DNA of 64,000 nucleotides, taken from the NCBI GenBank assembly GCA_964484185.1, contig CAZAEQ010000024.1, positions 1-64,000 on the forward strand, read 5' to 3'. The notes below the pieces were generated by a model. It saw only the letters and a program-made list of their open reading frames with translations. It had not been told where the DNA came from and did not search any database. The translations under genes and the position numbers were made by a program. Positions 35,151 to 44,138 of this stretch are shown piece by piece; within the stretch, counting starts at the first letter, position 1, and each line of letters opens with the position of its first letter. Source of the stretch: F1-120-MAGs238 sp964484185. Lineage in GTDB: Bacteria; Planctomycetota; Phycisphaerae; Phycisphaerales; UBA1924.

Positions 35151-36731
35151 TTACGCCTTCTTCATAAACCCGCTCTTGAACTTGCCCATCTCATCCTTGA
35201 GCTTGGCTTCAAGGCCTGCATCCAATGCCTTCTTCTGCTCAAGTTCTGCTCGAACGGCAGGAGCCATGTCCTTAAAGTGAGCCAGAAGGCCCACTTCAAA
35301 CTCACGAACTCTGGCCACCGGGACGTCATCCAAAATACCCTGCGTGCCGGCGTAGATCGAGATAACCTGATCAGTGATGTTGAATGGCACGAACTGACCC
35401 TGCTTGAGCAGCTCAACCATGCGGCGGCCTCGATCAAGCTGGCGCTGCGTGGCCTTATCGAGTTCAGTACCAAGCTGAGCGAACGCTTCGAGTTCGCGGG
35501 CAGCCGCGAGATCGAGTCGCAGCGAACCAGCAAGCTTCTTCATGGCCTTGACCTGGGCGTTACCACCCACGCGGCTCACCGAGATACCCACGTTGACCGC
35601 GGGGCGCACACCAGAGAAGAACAATTCGGGTTCGAGATAGATCTGACCGTCAGTAATCGAAATCACGTTGGTCGGGATGTATGCAGATACGTCGCCTTCC
35701 TGTGTTTCAATAACAGGAAGCGAAGTGATCGAACCAGCGCCGTTCTCATTTGAGAGCTTCGTCGCGCGCTCGAGCAGACGTGAGTGGAGATAGAACACGT
35801 CGCCAGGGAAAGCTTCGCGGCCCGGAGGACGACGGAGGAGCAGCGACATCTGGCGATAGGCAACGGCTTGTTTCGAAAGATCGTCATAGATGCACAGCGC
35901 GTGCTTGGGCATCACTGCGCCGCTGGAGAGCTTCATACCAGGAGTCTTGCCGCTCCACATGAAGTACTCGGCCATTGCAGTGCCGGAGTAGGGAGCAACG
36001 TACTGCATCGGTGCAGGTGAAGCGCTGGATGCGTTCACGATGATCGTGTAATCCATCGCGCCGTGCTTGCGGAGATTTTCCACCACGCCTGCGACGGTTG
36101 ATTCTTTCTGACCAACTGCAACATAGATACACACCACGGCATCGGGCGTGCCCCAGTACTGCTTTTGATTAATGATTGTGTCGATCGCGATCGTGGTCTT
36201 GCCAGTTTTGCGGTCGCCGATGATCAGTTCGCGCTGTCCGCGACCGATCGGGATCATCGCATCGATGGACTTGATGCCAGTCTGCATCGGCTCATGCACC
36301 GGCTGACGCTCGGCAATGCCGGGAGCAATGATGTCGACCTTGCGAGCTTCGGTTGCGCCCAGCGGGCCTTTGCCGTCCATCGGCGCACCGAGCGGATCAA
36401 CCACGCGACCCAGGAGTGCTTCACCGACGGGGACTTCGAGCAGACGACCGGTCGCTTTCACGACATCGCCTTCCTTCACCTTCAGATAGTCACCGTAAAT
36501 AACCGCGCCAACCGTGTCTTGCTCAAGGTTGAACACCTGACCCATGACGCCGCCTTCGGTCGTCTGGAATTCAAGCAGTTCACCCGCCATCGCCTTGGCC
36601 AATCCATAGACACGTGCGATGCCGTCACCGACTTCAATAACTCGTCCAACCTCAGAAACCTCCAGTTCGGCTGCGAACTGCGAAATTTCCTGCCTGATCA
36701 CACTTGCGATTTCGTCGGTCTTAATCTTCAC
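35151..36731 (-). CDS. atpA: ATP synthase F1 subunit alpha
   Basis: 526 residues, normal length. The nucleotide-binding alpha subunit of F-type ATP synthase: Walker A GDRKTGKT at 172-179, the LIIGDRKTGKTTIAIDTIINQK block and the signature PAVNVGISVSRVGG. The start is GTG at 36731 with GAGG five bases upstream. It stands alone: no atpH or beta/gamma genes adjoin it, a terminator follows immediately, and a divergent dockerin-type gene is upstream. The F1 beta/gamma partners must be encoded elsewhere. Cytosolic face of the inner membrane. Confidence 0.97.
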   Translation of the reverse strand: MKIKTDEIASVIRQEISQFAAELEVSEVGRVIEVGDGIARVYGLAKAMAGELLEFQTTEGGVMGQVFNLEQDTVGAVIYGDYLKVKEGDVVKATGRLLEVPVGEALLGRVVDPLGAPMDGKGPLGATEARKVDIIAPGIAERQPVHEPMQTGIKSIDAMIPIGRGQRELIIGDRKTGKTTIAIDTIINQKQYWGTPDAVVCIYVAVGQKESTVAGVVENLRKHGAMDYTIIVNASSASPAPMQYVAPYSGTAMAEYFMWSGKTPGMKLSSGAVMPKHALCIYDDLSKQAVAYRQMSLLLRRPPGREAFPGDVFYLHSRLLERATKLSNENGAGSITSLPVIETQEGDVSAYIPTNVISITDGQIYLEPELFFSGVRPAVNVGISVSRVGGNAQVKAMKKLAGSLRLDLAAARELEAFAQLGTELDKATQRQLDRGRRMVELLKQGQFVPFNITDQVISIYAGTQGILDDVPVARVREFEVGLLAHFKDMAPAVRAELEQKKALDAGLEAKLKDEMGKFKSGFMKKA

Positions 36732-37043
36732 GGGTACCTCGAGAAAATGGGCCCATTCGGACGACTCCTCGCCGCCCAGATAGACATGTCAACCCCGCGC
36801 TCAACGTCGCCTTCCAAGCTCGGTCGTCTCACAGGGGCACAAGGTTAGGTTCCACCTGAGCGAAAGGGAAGTCATTCAGCGTTTCCTTGCGATCCAAACA
36901 CAATCCTATCAAATAGCTCTAGCCTCCTGCGCGACGCTCAGGAACGATTTCACGAACTTTTCCCTCAGGACCGCACCACAACCAACCCCCACCCTTCTTT
37001 CGTGTGGGAATAGTGCTCGCACAAAATGGAAGGAGCCAATCTC
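36732..37043. other. 312-bp divergent promoter region
   Basis: It lies between atpA (minus) and an HAF-type GC-dockerin gene (plus) and must contain both promoters. I see no RNA gene or strong hairpin. AAGGAG at its right end serves the start at 37044. Confidence 0.5.
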
Positions 37044-38276
37044 ATGTTTTGCGATACCACCTCGAAATCTCTCCGAAATTCAAATGTGGCATTTCCGGCA
37101 GCCTCCGCATGCGTTGTCCTTGCCGCAACCGCTTTGGCGGCCCCAGTGATCTCCAATATGGGCACGCTTGGCGGCCAGTATTCCTATGGCAATGGCGTCA
37201 GCGCCAGCGGTATGGTTGCCGTTGGAACTTCTCCCACGGCTGATGGTGTCTTCCATGCATTTCGGTGGACAAATGGCACGATGCAGAATCTGGGCACGCT
37301 CGGCGGCGTCGCCTCGTACGGGAACGGGGCTAATGCCAATGGTGATGTTCTGGTCGGCTACTCCTACGACGCGACTGCCAACTTTAGGGCATTCCGATGG
37401 ACTTCTGGCGGCATGCAGAGTCTGGGCACGCTCGGCGGAGCAAGTTCTTTTGCATATGCCGCCAATGGCGATGGCTCTGTGGTCATTGGATATGCATCCA
37501 ACAGTGCTGGTCAGGACCGCGCATTTCGCTGGACGTCCGCTGGTATGGTGAGCCTTGGCACACTTGGCGGCACAAGTTCGCGAGCATTTGACATCTCTTC
37601 CGATGGTTCGTTTATCGCCGGCCATGCTGTCGATGCAAGTTCCAGAGATCGCGCTTTCCGCTGGACATCTGCTAGTGGTTTGCAGGACCTTGGGTCACTT
37701 GGCAGTGGGTTTTCCTACGGCCGAGTGATCAGTGACGATGGCGCAGTCGTGGCGGGCTACTCATTGACTTCCGGGTTCCTCGACCACGCATTCCGCTGGA
37801 CCAGTGCCAATGGCATGCTTGATCTGGGCACGCTCGGCGGAACACGTTCCTATGCCTACGCCATGAACGCCGATGGCTCGATCATCGGCGGCAGTTCGTC
37901 CACCTCTGGCGGATCGAATTTTGCCGCATTTCTCTGGACTCCATCAACTGGAATCGTCAACCTCAACACTTATCTGCCAACCCTTGGGCTTGATCTCACG
38001 GGCTGGATACTTGAGGAAGTGCGAGGGATCAGCGCTGATGGATCAACAATCGTTGGTACTGGGAGATATGGCGGGCTGACGCGCACGTACATCGTGTCCG
38101 GAATCCAGGAGTGTGCCGCTGATTTCAACAACGATGCCATCGTTGATCTTTTCGACTACCTCGATTTTGTCGCTGCGTTCTCTGAGAACCTGCCTGGTGC
38201 AGATTTCAATAAGGACGGCGTGATCGATTTCTTTGACTATCTCGATTTCGTCCAGGCGTTTAGTGCTGGCTGTTAG
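37044..38276 (+). CDS. Secreted GC-dockerin protein with HAF repeats
   Basis: About 410 residues. I chose the ATG at 37044 because AAGGAG ends 8 bases upstream. The signal peptide runs to about residue 33. Six or seven HAF repeats of about 43 residues follow, very regular (MQNLGTLGGVASYGNGANAN, MQSLGTLGGASSFAYAANGD, LGTLGGTRSYAYAMNADGS). The first dockerin-like loop is a variant (VDLFDYLDFVAAF); the second is standard. The protein ends SAGC. Confidence 0.88.
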   Translation: MFCDTTSKSLRNSNVAFPAASACVVLAATALAAPVISNMGTLGGQYSYGNGVSASGMVAVGTSPTADGVFHAFRWTNGTMQNLGTLGGVASYGNGANANGDVLVGYSYDATANFRAFRWTSGGMQSLGTLGGASSFAYAANGDGSVVIGYASNSAGQDRAFRWTSAGMVSLGTLGGTSSRAFDISSDGSFIAGHAVDASSRDRAFRWTSASGLQDLGSLGSGFSYGRVISDDGAVVAGYSLTSGFLDHAFRWTSANGMLDLGTLGGTRSYAYAMNADGSIIGGSSSTSGGSNFAAFLWTPSTGIVNLNTYLPTLGLDLTGWILEEVRGISADGSTIVGTGRYGGLTRTYIVSGIQECAADFNNDAIVDLFDYLDFVAAFSENLPGADFNKDGVIDFFDYLDFVQAFSAGC

Positions 38277-38722
38277 TTGGAAAGCCCCCCCGGTTCCTGC
38301 TCCCGGTTCGATCGCACTCATGATGTGCGGCGCAGCGTTCGTCACTCGTCATCGGAGGTGATCTTACTTCCACCTTTGGCACCGCGCATTTTTATCTGGC
38401 CTGACCCATTGGCACTGGGTCGCAGGTCTGAGCACCGTTCTAGCTCCTCGTCATCGAATCACAATGCCAGCCAGAACCTTGAGTGCTTCCGATGCGTCGT
38501 ATTGGCACGCTTCCGATCTGACAACACAAGATCGCTGGCCCGGGGCGTTCTGAAGTGCCCCCGCAGCTGCCGCCTAGGACTACCGAGTTTTTCCGCGAAT
38601 AATTCGGCAACCAACAGTTCGCTCACACCGTATAACGCCCTGCCATCCGTTGTAGCCAGAGTTCGTGAGAGTAATCGCCGAACTCGTACCATTTCTCGTT
38701 CATTTGCACCAAGGAGTTCACG
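38277..38722. other. 446-bp gap, no gene recognised
   Basis: Open frames exist on both strands but none has a convincing start or family resemblance. It contains AAGGAG just before the next gene. Confidence 0.4.
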
Positions 38723-39337
38723 ATGTCGATCACGACCTGCTCTCATTCGTTCGTCGCTACCACCATGCTCGCCGCTTCAGTTGCTTTCGTTATGAGTGCC
38801 GCGCATGCTCAGAACTCCACCTTTATCCCTTTTGCCAACGTCGGCCAGTCTTATTCCGCAGCGACTTTTGCTGGCGATCCACGCATTGGTCGCCAGGTGA
38901 TTTCCGCCACTGTGACACTTCACCTCACTGTGGACAGTGGATCCGACGCAGCGGAGTTCTCGACAGACATTCTCCTCCCAGTTGATCCCGCCGCGGTCGT
39001 CGTCATCAACGGCGCAGATCAGAATTGGTCAGGCAGCGGCCAATTCGACCTCGTGTATGAAACCACCGCCCTCAATGGAACAGTCATCGCCCGCCGCTAC
39101 GGAGCAGAGACCTTTGGCGTCGCAGGTTCAATCACCGATGACTCTGGTGTGATATTGCACTTTGCGCCGGTCTGCTCTGCCGATTTTAACGGCGACACAG
39201 TAGTAGATTTCTTCGACTATCTCGACTTTGTCGAGGCCTTTTCCCAGAGTCTCCCTGAGGCGGATTTCAACGGCGACGCCGAGGTCGATTTCTTTGACTA
39301 CCTCGATTTCGTGCAGGCATTTAGTGACGGTTGTTGA
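38723..39337 (+). CDS. Small secreted GC-dockerin protein
   Basis: 204 residues with AAGGAG six bases upstream of the ATG and a signal peptide ending AHAQ. The ectodomain (31-145) is beta-rich and not recognised. Residues 150-204 are the two dockerin-like loops, with variants EVDFFDYLDFVQAF and FVEAF, ending SDGC. It is the shortest protein in the array with both loops. Confidence 0.83.
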   Translation: MSITTCSHSFVATTMLAASVAFVMSAAHAQNSTFIPFANVGQSYSAATFAGDPRIGRQVISATVTLHLTVDSGSDAAEFSTDILLPVDPAAVVVINGADQNWSGSGQFDLVYETTALNGTVIARRYGAETFGVAGSITDDSGVILHFAPVCSADFNGDTVVDFFDYLDFVEAFSQSLPEADFNGDAEVDFFDYLDFVQAFSDGC

Positions 39338-39549
39338 ATGAGCAGGTCCCAGAACGTCCCAGGGTACAGTTGACTCATCGACCCTGCATGGTTCGGCGGG
39401 CAATTGCCGACATAGTGGAGATACACCCTCAAAAACTGCAACAAACACCTGTTTTGGACATTCGATGTAGCTTCAAGTTCAGCGTTTCTCGCTTACTGTC
39501 AAGAAGGCGGGTGCGTGTAAGCACTTGAGGTCTTAACAGAAAGTGTCCC

Positions 39550-40809
39550 ATGCGAATCCTCTCAATCAGTTTGTTGGCTGCGATCACGGCCTCTGCACAC
39601 GCACAAGTATTAATTGGTTCTACAACACCCGCCGGAGGCACTTCTTCCATCGTGGAGATCAATCCCGCCACCGGCGCATTACGAGTAATCATGAGCGTGC
39701 CCGTCCCGGCCGGATACGAAGTCTACAACATGGCGGCACTGCCCCCATGTCGCCTTGCGGGAGCTATCCAAAATACCTCCACGCCAAATAATGTGTCATG
39801 GTTCATGAAAATCAATCCGGCAACACGCACATCTGAGACGCTTGCCTTTACCGCTCCGTTGAACACGTCATATACAGAGGGTTTCGACTGGTCTCCTCGC
39901 CACAACGCGTTCATCATGGGCTATGGCCCATTCGGCAACTTCGGCACTACACGCCTCGCCCTGTTTGATGAAAACGCTGTAGTGCTTCAAAATAGCGGCC
40001 CGCTGCCCGTGGGCGACCTCGACTGCTTCGCGTGCTCGGCAACCCAGGATCTATTTGCAGATTTCAATCGCACAACAACTCCGCGGGTCTATCAACTCTC
40101 CTCGTTGTTTCCATCACCAGCGGTCACCCCCTTTGCAAGTCCGCCGTCGATGACAAATTTCCACGACATGACAATTCACCCGACGACTGGAGCTATCACC
40201 TTTTTGAACGGCCCGGGCTCGCAACTCATCGGATTGGTTGGAAATACATACGTGAATGGCGCAGTGATTCAAGGCCCAACTCTGCGCGGATTGACATGGG
40301 CACATCTGCCCCCGATTATCACTGCAAACTCCGCTCACGCGATCGCCTGCCCCACAGGCCAGGGCGTGTTTGATATCGACGGTGTTTTCGATGCCCCCGC
40401 AACTTTCCAGTGGCAATGGCGGCAGGGAAGTGACGCATGGACTCCCATGGTTGATGGCGTAAACCAAACACAGAGCGGGATCCAGATCTTCGTTGCAAAT
40501 GGAGTTTCATCCAATTCGATCACGCTCAACCCGCCAGCAGGCGGCACCTATCCATTCATCGTCTGGGAACTTCCGATCTCAACCCGCTGCATAATCATCA
40601 ATGACTGCGGAACGGTGACAAGCAACGAAGAGTCCCTTACTATCTGCATAGCAGATTTCAACTGTGATTCCGCTCTCGACCTCTTTGATTATCTCGACTT
40701 CGTCGCTGCTTTCTCTGACAATCTCCCCGGCGCCGATTTCAACGCAGACTCAGTAGTCGACTTCTTCGACTACCTCGACTATGTGCAGGCGTTCAGTGAA
40801 GGTTGCTGA
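39550..40809 (+). CDS. Secreted GC-dockerin protein, propeller-like plus Ig-like region
   Basis: 419 residues with a signal peptide (1-19). The first 250 residues have repeated strands in the style of a beta-propeller (GALRVIMSVPVPAGYEVYNM, GAITFLNGPGSQLIGLVGN). A following segment (QWQWRQGSDAWTPMVDG, with CxxxNDCG) is Ig-like. The first dockerin-like loop reads DFNCDSALDLFDYLDFVAAF and the second has FDYLDYV; it ends SEGC. Confidence 0.83.
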   Translation: MRILSISLLAAITASAHAQVLIGSTTPAGGTSSIVEINPATGALRVIMSVPVPAGYEVYNMAALPPCRLAGAIQNTSTPNNVSWFMKINPATRTSETLAFTAPLNTSYTEGFDWSPRHNAFIMGYGPFGNFGTTRLALFDENAVVLQNSGPLPVGDLDCFACSATQDLFADFNRTTTPRVYQLSSLFPSPAVTPFASPPSMTNFHDMTIHPTTGAITFLNGPGSQLIGLVGNTYVNGAVIQGPTLRGLTWAHLPPIITANSAHAIACPTGQGVFDIDGVFDAPATFQWQWRQGSDAWTPMVDGVNQTQSGIQIFVANGVSSNSITLNPPAGGTYPFIVWELPISTRCIIINDCGTVTSNEESLTICIADFNCDSALDLFDYLDFVAAFSDNLPGADFNADSVVDFFDYLDYVQAFSEGC

Positions 40810-40934
40810 AGATCTCTAGCAGACAATAGAACACGTGATCTCGCAACAGGTCCTTACGCGCCTATCGGCAGCGCATACCGATATCCATCTGCGGTTTGCG
40901 TGACGGCGACCGTACGTTCCTTTTCAAAACTACT

Positions 40935-41702
40935 TCAGCAGCCCGCACTGAATGCATCGACAAAATCAAGATAATCGAAGAAATCTGCCGTTCCGTCTCC
41001 GTTGAAGTCGGCGCTGCACGACGACGCAACCGCAAGATTGAATGTCACAGTAGTTGTTCCCGATCCCGACCGCAATGGCGGTCCGATCAGATCCGCGCTG
41101 TAGCCATGCATTCTGGTGTGTGCCAGAATCGCGTATTGCCCGGCTGGCAGCTCGCCCTCAAAACTCGCTGTGTTGCCTCCTGGTTCGCTGAAGAGCGTAA
41201 ATCCGGCGATCGGCTCTTCTGTAATCGCGTTGATAAGCCGGACACTGGCCGAGCCATAGAGGTCAGATGGCTCGCCATCTGGATTGCGGCCGATGTAACC
41301 AAGCTCTCCATTAGCGCTGAATACTACTTCCGTGGCGCTTGTTACATTGAAGATATAGAGATACGTGCTGTCACTATCTCCTTCGCCAACTACAAATGTG
41401 GTGCCGGTGCGCACTGCAACCTGGGCGTTCATAAGACCAGTGATGCTCGTCGCTGACATCTGCGAATTCTGCGATGCGCCGGCATCCGCCTGTGCGCCAC
41501 CAGGTCCCGCGATACTGGAACTCACTGAACCAATAAATGGTCCAAAATTGTTTGCCTGATCCGAGTCATTGTCAGATCCCCCGCTCGTCACCGACACACT
41601 CGTCGTAACCGATCGCTCCTGGAGCACGGAAGTAAATTGCGCCAGAGCTTGCGAGCTGCACGCGGCGAGCCCAGCAAGCACAAAACATTGACGTATTGAC
41701 AT
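40935..41702 (-). CDS. Secreted GC-dockerin protein with a single dockerin-like loop
   Basis: About 255 residues from the ATG at 41702, with AGGAG upstream and a signal peptide ending ALAQ. The ectodomain resembles Gln/Ser-rich beta-sandwich surface proteins and is not assigned. It ends with only one loop (ADFNGDGTADFFDYLDFVDAF) and SAGC, whereas every other member has two. It is convergent with the previous gene. Confidence 0.82.
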   Translation of the reverse strand: MSIRQCFVLAGLAACSSQALAQFTSVLQERSVTTSVSVTSGGSDNDSDQANNFGPFIGSVSSSIAGPGGAQADAGASQNSQMSATSITGLMNAQVAVRTGTTFVVGEGDSDSTYLYIFNVTSATEVVFSANGELGYIGRNPDGEPSDLYGSASVRLINAITEEPIAGFTLFSEPGGNTASFEGELPAGQYAILAHTRMHGYSADLIGPPLRSGSGTTTVTFNLAVASSCSADFNGDGTADFFDYLDFVDAFSAGC

Positions 41703-41919
41703 TTTCACTGCTCCTGCAAAGCCCCCTGCAAAGAACGTATCGCACTTTGTCCGATATGCCAGCGAAGCTTCTAAATTCATTTCACTTAGCCGCCAAAATA
41801 CACTCACGGTCGCTTCGGCGGCAAGGCACCTTTCAGGCTGGACCTCGATCGGTGCTGTGCCGTCTTGATTACGTCCTATAACCAAATTTGCTGGAATCTT
41901 TCAGAACCCTCAAGCCCAC

Positions 41920-41948
41920 TTGACACATACCAACTTATCTGTTATTGT
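41920..41948 (+). promoter_or_regulatory. Sigma70-like promoter TTGACA-N17-TATTGT
   Basis: A consensus -35 box at 41920 and TATTGT at 41943 with a 17-bp spacer. It points toward a small open frame at 41993 and hutU at 42387. Confidence 0.55.
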
Positions 41949-41992
41949 TAGCGTACCGCACATGATCCTGCCAAACACGCGAAAGGCTTCCA

Positions 41993-42196
41993 ATGACTCA
42001 TCTTCTCTCAACTTCAAAAACTCAACGAGTTGCACAACACCCCCGTAGTGCGCTGTCGCCTTTTGTGGCAACAAACCACAGATTTCTAAGGTGGCCAACC
42101 AATATGGCCTCCTTAGAACTCCGTGGCCCCCTTAGGTTTTTGCCGCAATATCAACGCTTCTCAGAATCAATTCTCACCTGTGAACGAGTCAGATGA
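41993..42196 (+). CDS. Possible small protein, or leader region
   Basis: 67 codons starting with ATG, with GAAAGG six bases upstream and a consensus-like promoter 45 bp before. The sequence is not recognised and is rich in Arg and Ser. A hairpin (42086-42116) lies inside it. It may be a real small gene, or the region may be an untranslated leader of hutU. Confidence 0.3.
   Translation: MTHLLSTSKTQRVAQHPRSALSPFVATNHRFLRWPTNMASLELRGPLRFLPQYQRFSESILTCERVR
42086..42116. repeat. Inverted repeat in the hutU leader
   Basis: CTAAGGTGGCC and GGCCTCCTTAG can pair with one T-T mismatch around a 9-base loop. Confidence 0.4.
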
Positions 42197-42236
42197 TCAG
42201 ATGATCAGCACATCTGAGAAAAGTTTGATCATCTGA
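42189..42236. repeat. Inverted repeat TCAGATGATCA / TGATCATCTGA
   Basis: An 11-bp perfect inverted repeat with arms at 42189-42199 and 42226-42236. The left arm is followed by an overlapping second copy of CAGATGATCA, so alternative pairings are possible. It lies 151 bp before hutU. Confidence 0.5.
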
Positions 42237-42386
42237 CCCCCTCGATTTGGAACCACTCCAGTCCGCGCCTCTAAAAAATCTCTTTCCAACCAGAACCGCC
42301 CCACCCGACATCCTAAAAACAACGTATCCTCTCTATACATCGCCTCCTGTTCGCCACGTTTCCTTTCACACACGTCGCATTTCACT

Positions 42387-44076
42387 ATGACCACATTCTC
42401 GCCGCCAACTCCGTCACTCTCCGGGCCACGCGTTGTTCGCGCTCCGCGTGGCAATGTGCGCACCTGTTCCACCTGGGCCGCCGAAGCTGCCATGCGCATG
42501 CTCATGAACAACCTCGACCCCGATGTTGCTGAGCGGCCCGACGACCTCATCGTCTATGGTGGCAAAGGTCAGGCCGTCCGCTCCTGGCCCGCATTCGATG
42601 CAATCATCTCTTCACTTCAAAAACTCGCGCCCGACGAAACACTCCTGGTTCAATCAGGCAAACCTGTCGGCATCGTGCGCACCCACGTCGATGCACCACG
42701 CGTCCTCATCGCCAACTCCAATCTTGTTCCCGCCTGGGCCACGCAGGAAAAATTCGATGAGCTCGCCGCCAAAGGCCTCATCATGTACGGGCAAATGGAC
42801 CGGTGGCCGCTGGTTCCACATCGGCACGCAGGGGATTCTCCAGGGCACGTACGAAACTTTCGCAGAACTTGCACGCCAGCATTTTGATGGCTCGCTCGCA
42901 GGTCGCCTCTGTGTCACGGCCGGCTGCGGCGGCATGGGCGGCGCACAACCACTCTCTATCACCATGAACGGCGGCACATGTCTCATCGCCGATGTCGATC
43001 GCTCGCGTCTCGACCGCCGCGTACAGACTCGCTATCTCGATGAAGTTGCTGACTCTCTCGACGATGCAATCGAACGTGCACTCGCGTATCGCGCGGATCA
43101 CAAGGCTCGCTCCGTTGGCGTCGAATGTAACGCGATCGACCTTCTGCAACGCCTGCTCGAACGCGAAGAAGTTCCCGATGCACTCACAGATCAGACCTCC
43201 GCACACGATGTGCTCAACGGCTATTGCCCCCAGGGTTTCACATTCGAGCAGGCCGCCAATCTTCGGGCTACCGATCCCGATCGCTATCGCCAGCTCTCGC
43301 TCAATTCGATGAAGCGCCATGTTGAACTCATGGTTGAACTTCAGCACATGGGCGCGGTCACGTTTGACTATGGAAACAACATCCGCCAACGCGCATTCGA
43401 CACTGGCTACGCCGATGCATTCAGTTTTCCCGGTTTCGTCCCCGCATTTATCCGCCCACAATTCTGCATCGGTCGCGGCCCGTTCCGATGGGCCGCGCTC
43501 TCCGGCGACCCCGAAGATATTTACACAACCGATGCCGCCCTCATGCAGGCATTCCCGCGAAACACTGGCTTGCATCGCTGGCTCAAACTCGCAAGAGAAC
43601 GTGTCGCATTCCAGGGTCTTCCCGCGCGCATCTGCTGGCTCGGCCAGGGCGAACGCGCCAAAGCCGGTCACATTTTCAACGCGCTCGTCGCCGAAGGAAA
43701 AGTAAAGGCGCCAATCGTCATCGGCCGCGATCACCTTGACTGTGGCAGTGTGGCCAGCCCCAACCGCGAAACCGAAGCAATGCTCGATGGTTCTGATGCC
43801 ATCAGCGACTGGGCGATCTTGAACGCGATGGTCAACATCGCCAGCGGCGCATCCTGGGTTTCATTCCATCACGGTGGTGGCGTCGGCATCGGTTACTCTC
43901 AACACGCTGGACAGGTCATCGTTGCAGATGGAACGCCTGAGGCAGCAAAGCGCCTTGATCGTGTACTCACCAACGACCCGGCCATGGGAGTCTTCCGCCA
44001 TGCTGATGCCGGTTACGAAGATGCACAGAAGTGTGCTGAAACGGCCGGGCTCAAAATCCCAATGAAGAACTGGTAA
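42387..44076 (+). pseudogene. hutU: Urocanate hydratase with a one-base frameshift
   Basis: Urocanase converts urocanate to imidazolonepropionate in histidine degradation. The reading frame from ATG 42387 matches the family up to MYGQM, then leaves it; the correct continuation (TGGRWFHIGTQGILQG and onward to the end at 44076) is one base further along. One extra G around 42797-42798 explains it. With that base removed the protein would have 562 residues, normal for the family, including the VTAGCGGMGGAQ NAD-binding segment and FQGLPARICWLGQG. Every other part is intact, so this is either a very recent lesion or a sequencing error. No other hut gene is next to it. Confidence 0.9.
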
Positions 44077-44138
44077 TTGCCAGTCTCTCCTGCACCTCTA
44101 ACCCTCTCGATCGCCATGATCATCAAAGGTTGCTGACC

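Noticed and set aside
38277..38722. A gene in the 446-bp gap
   Set aside because: Frames on both strands are uninterrupted but have no ribosome site, family motif or signal.
5126..41400. Repetitive open frames on the strand opposite the dockerin-like repeats (for example with the pattern IEIVEEV)
   Set aside because: They arise because the complement of the repeat DNA is stop-free. They lack signal peptides, ribosome sites and any known domain, and appear in every copy.
5141..41702. CRISPR array suggested by regularly recurring DNA repeats
   Set aside because: The repeats lie in pairs at gene ends inside reading frames, with kilobase spacing, and have no spacers or cas genes.
42523..44076. 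Long frame starting at 42523 as an independent gene
   Set aside because: Its first 90 codons are out of register with the urocanase sequence; only the part after 42800 belongs to the family, so it is the second half of the frameshifted hutU.
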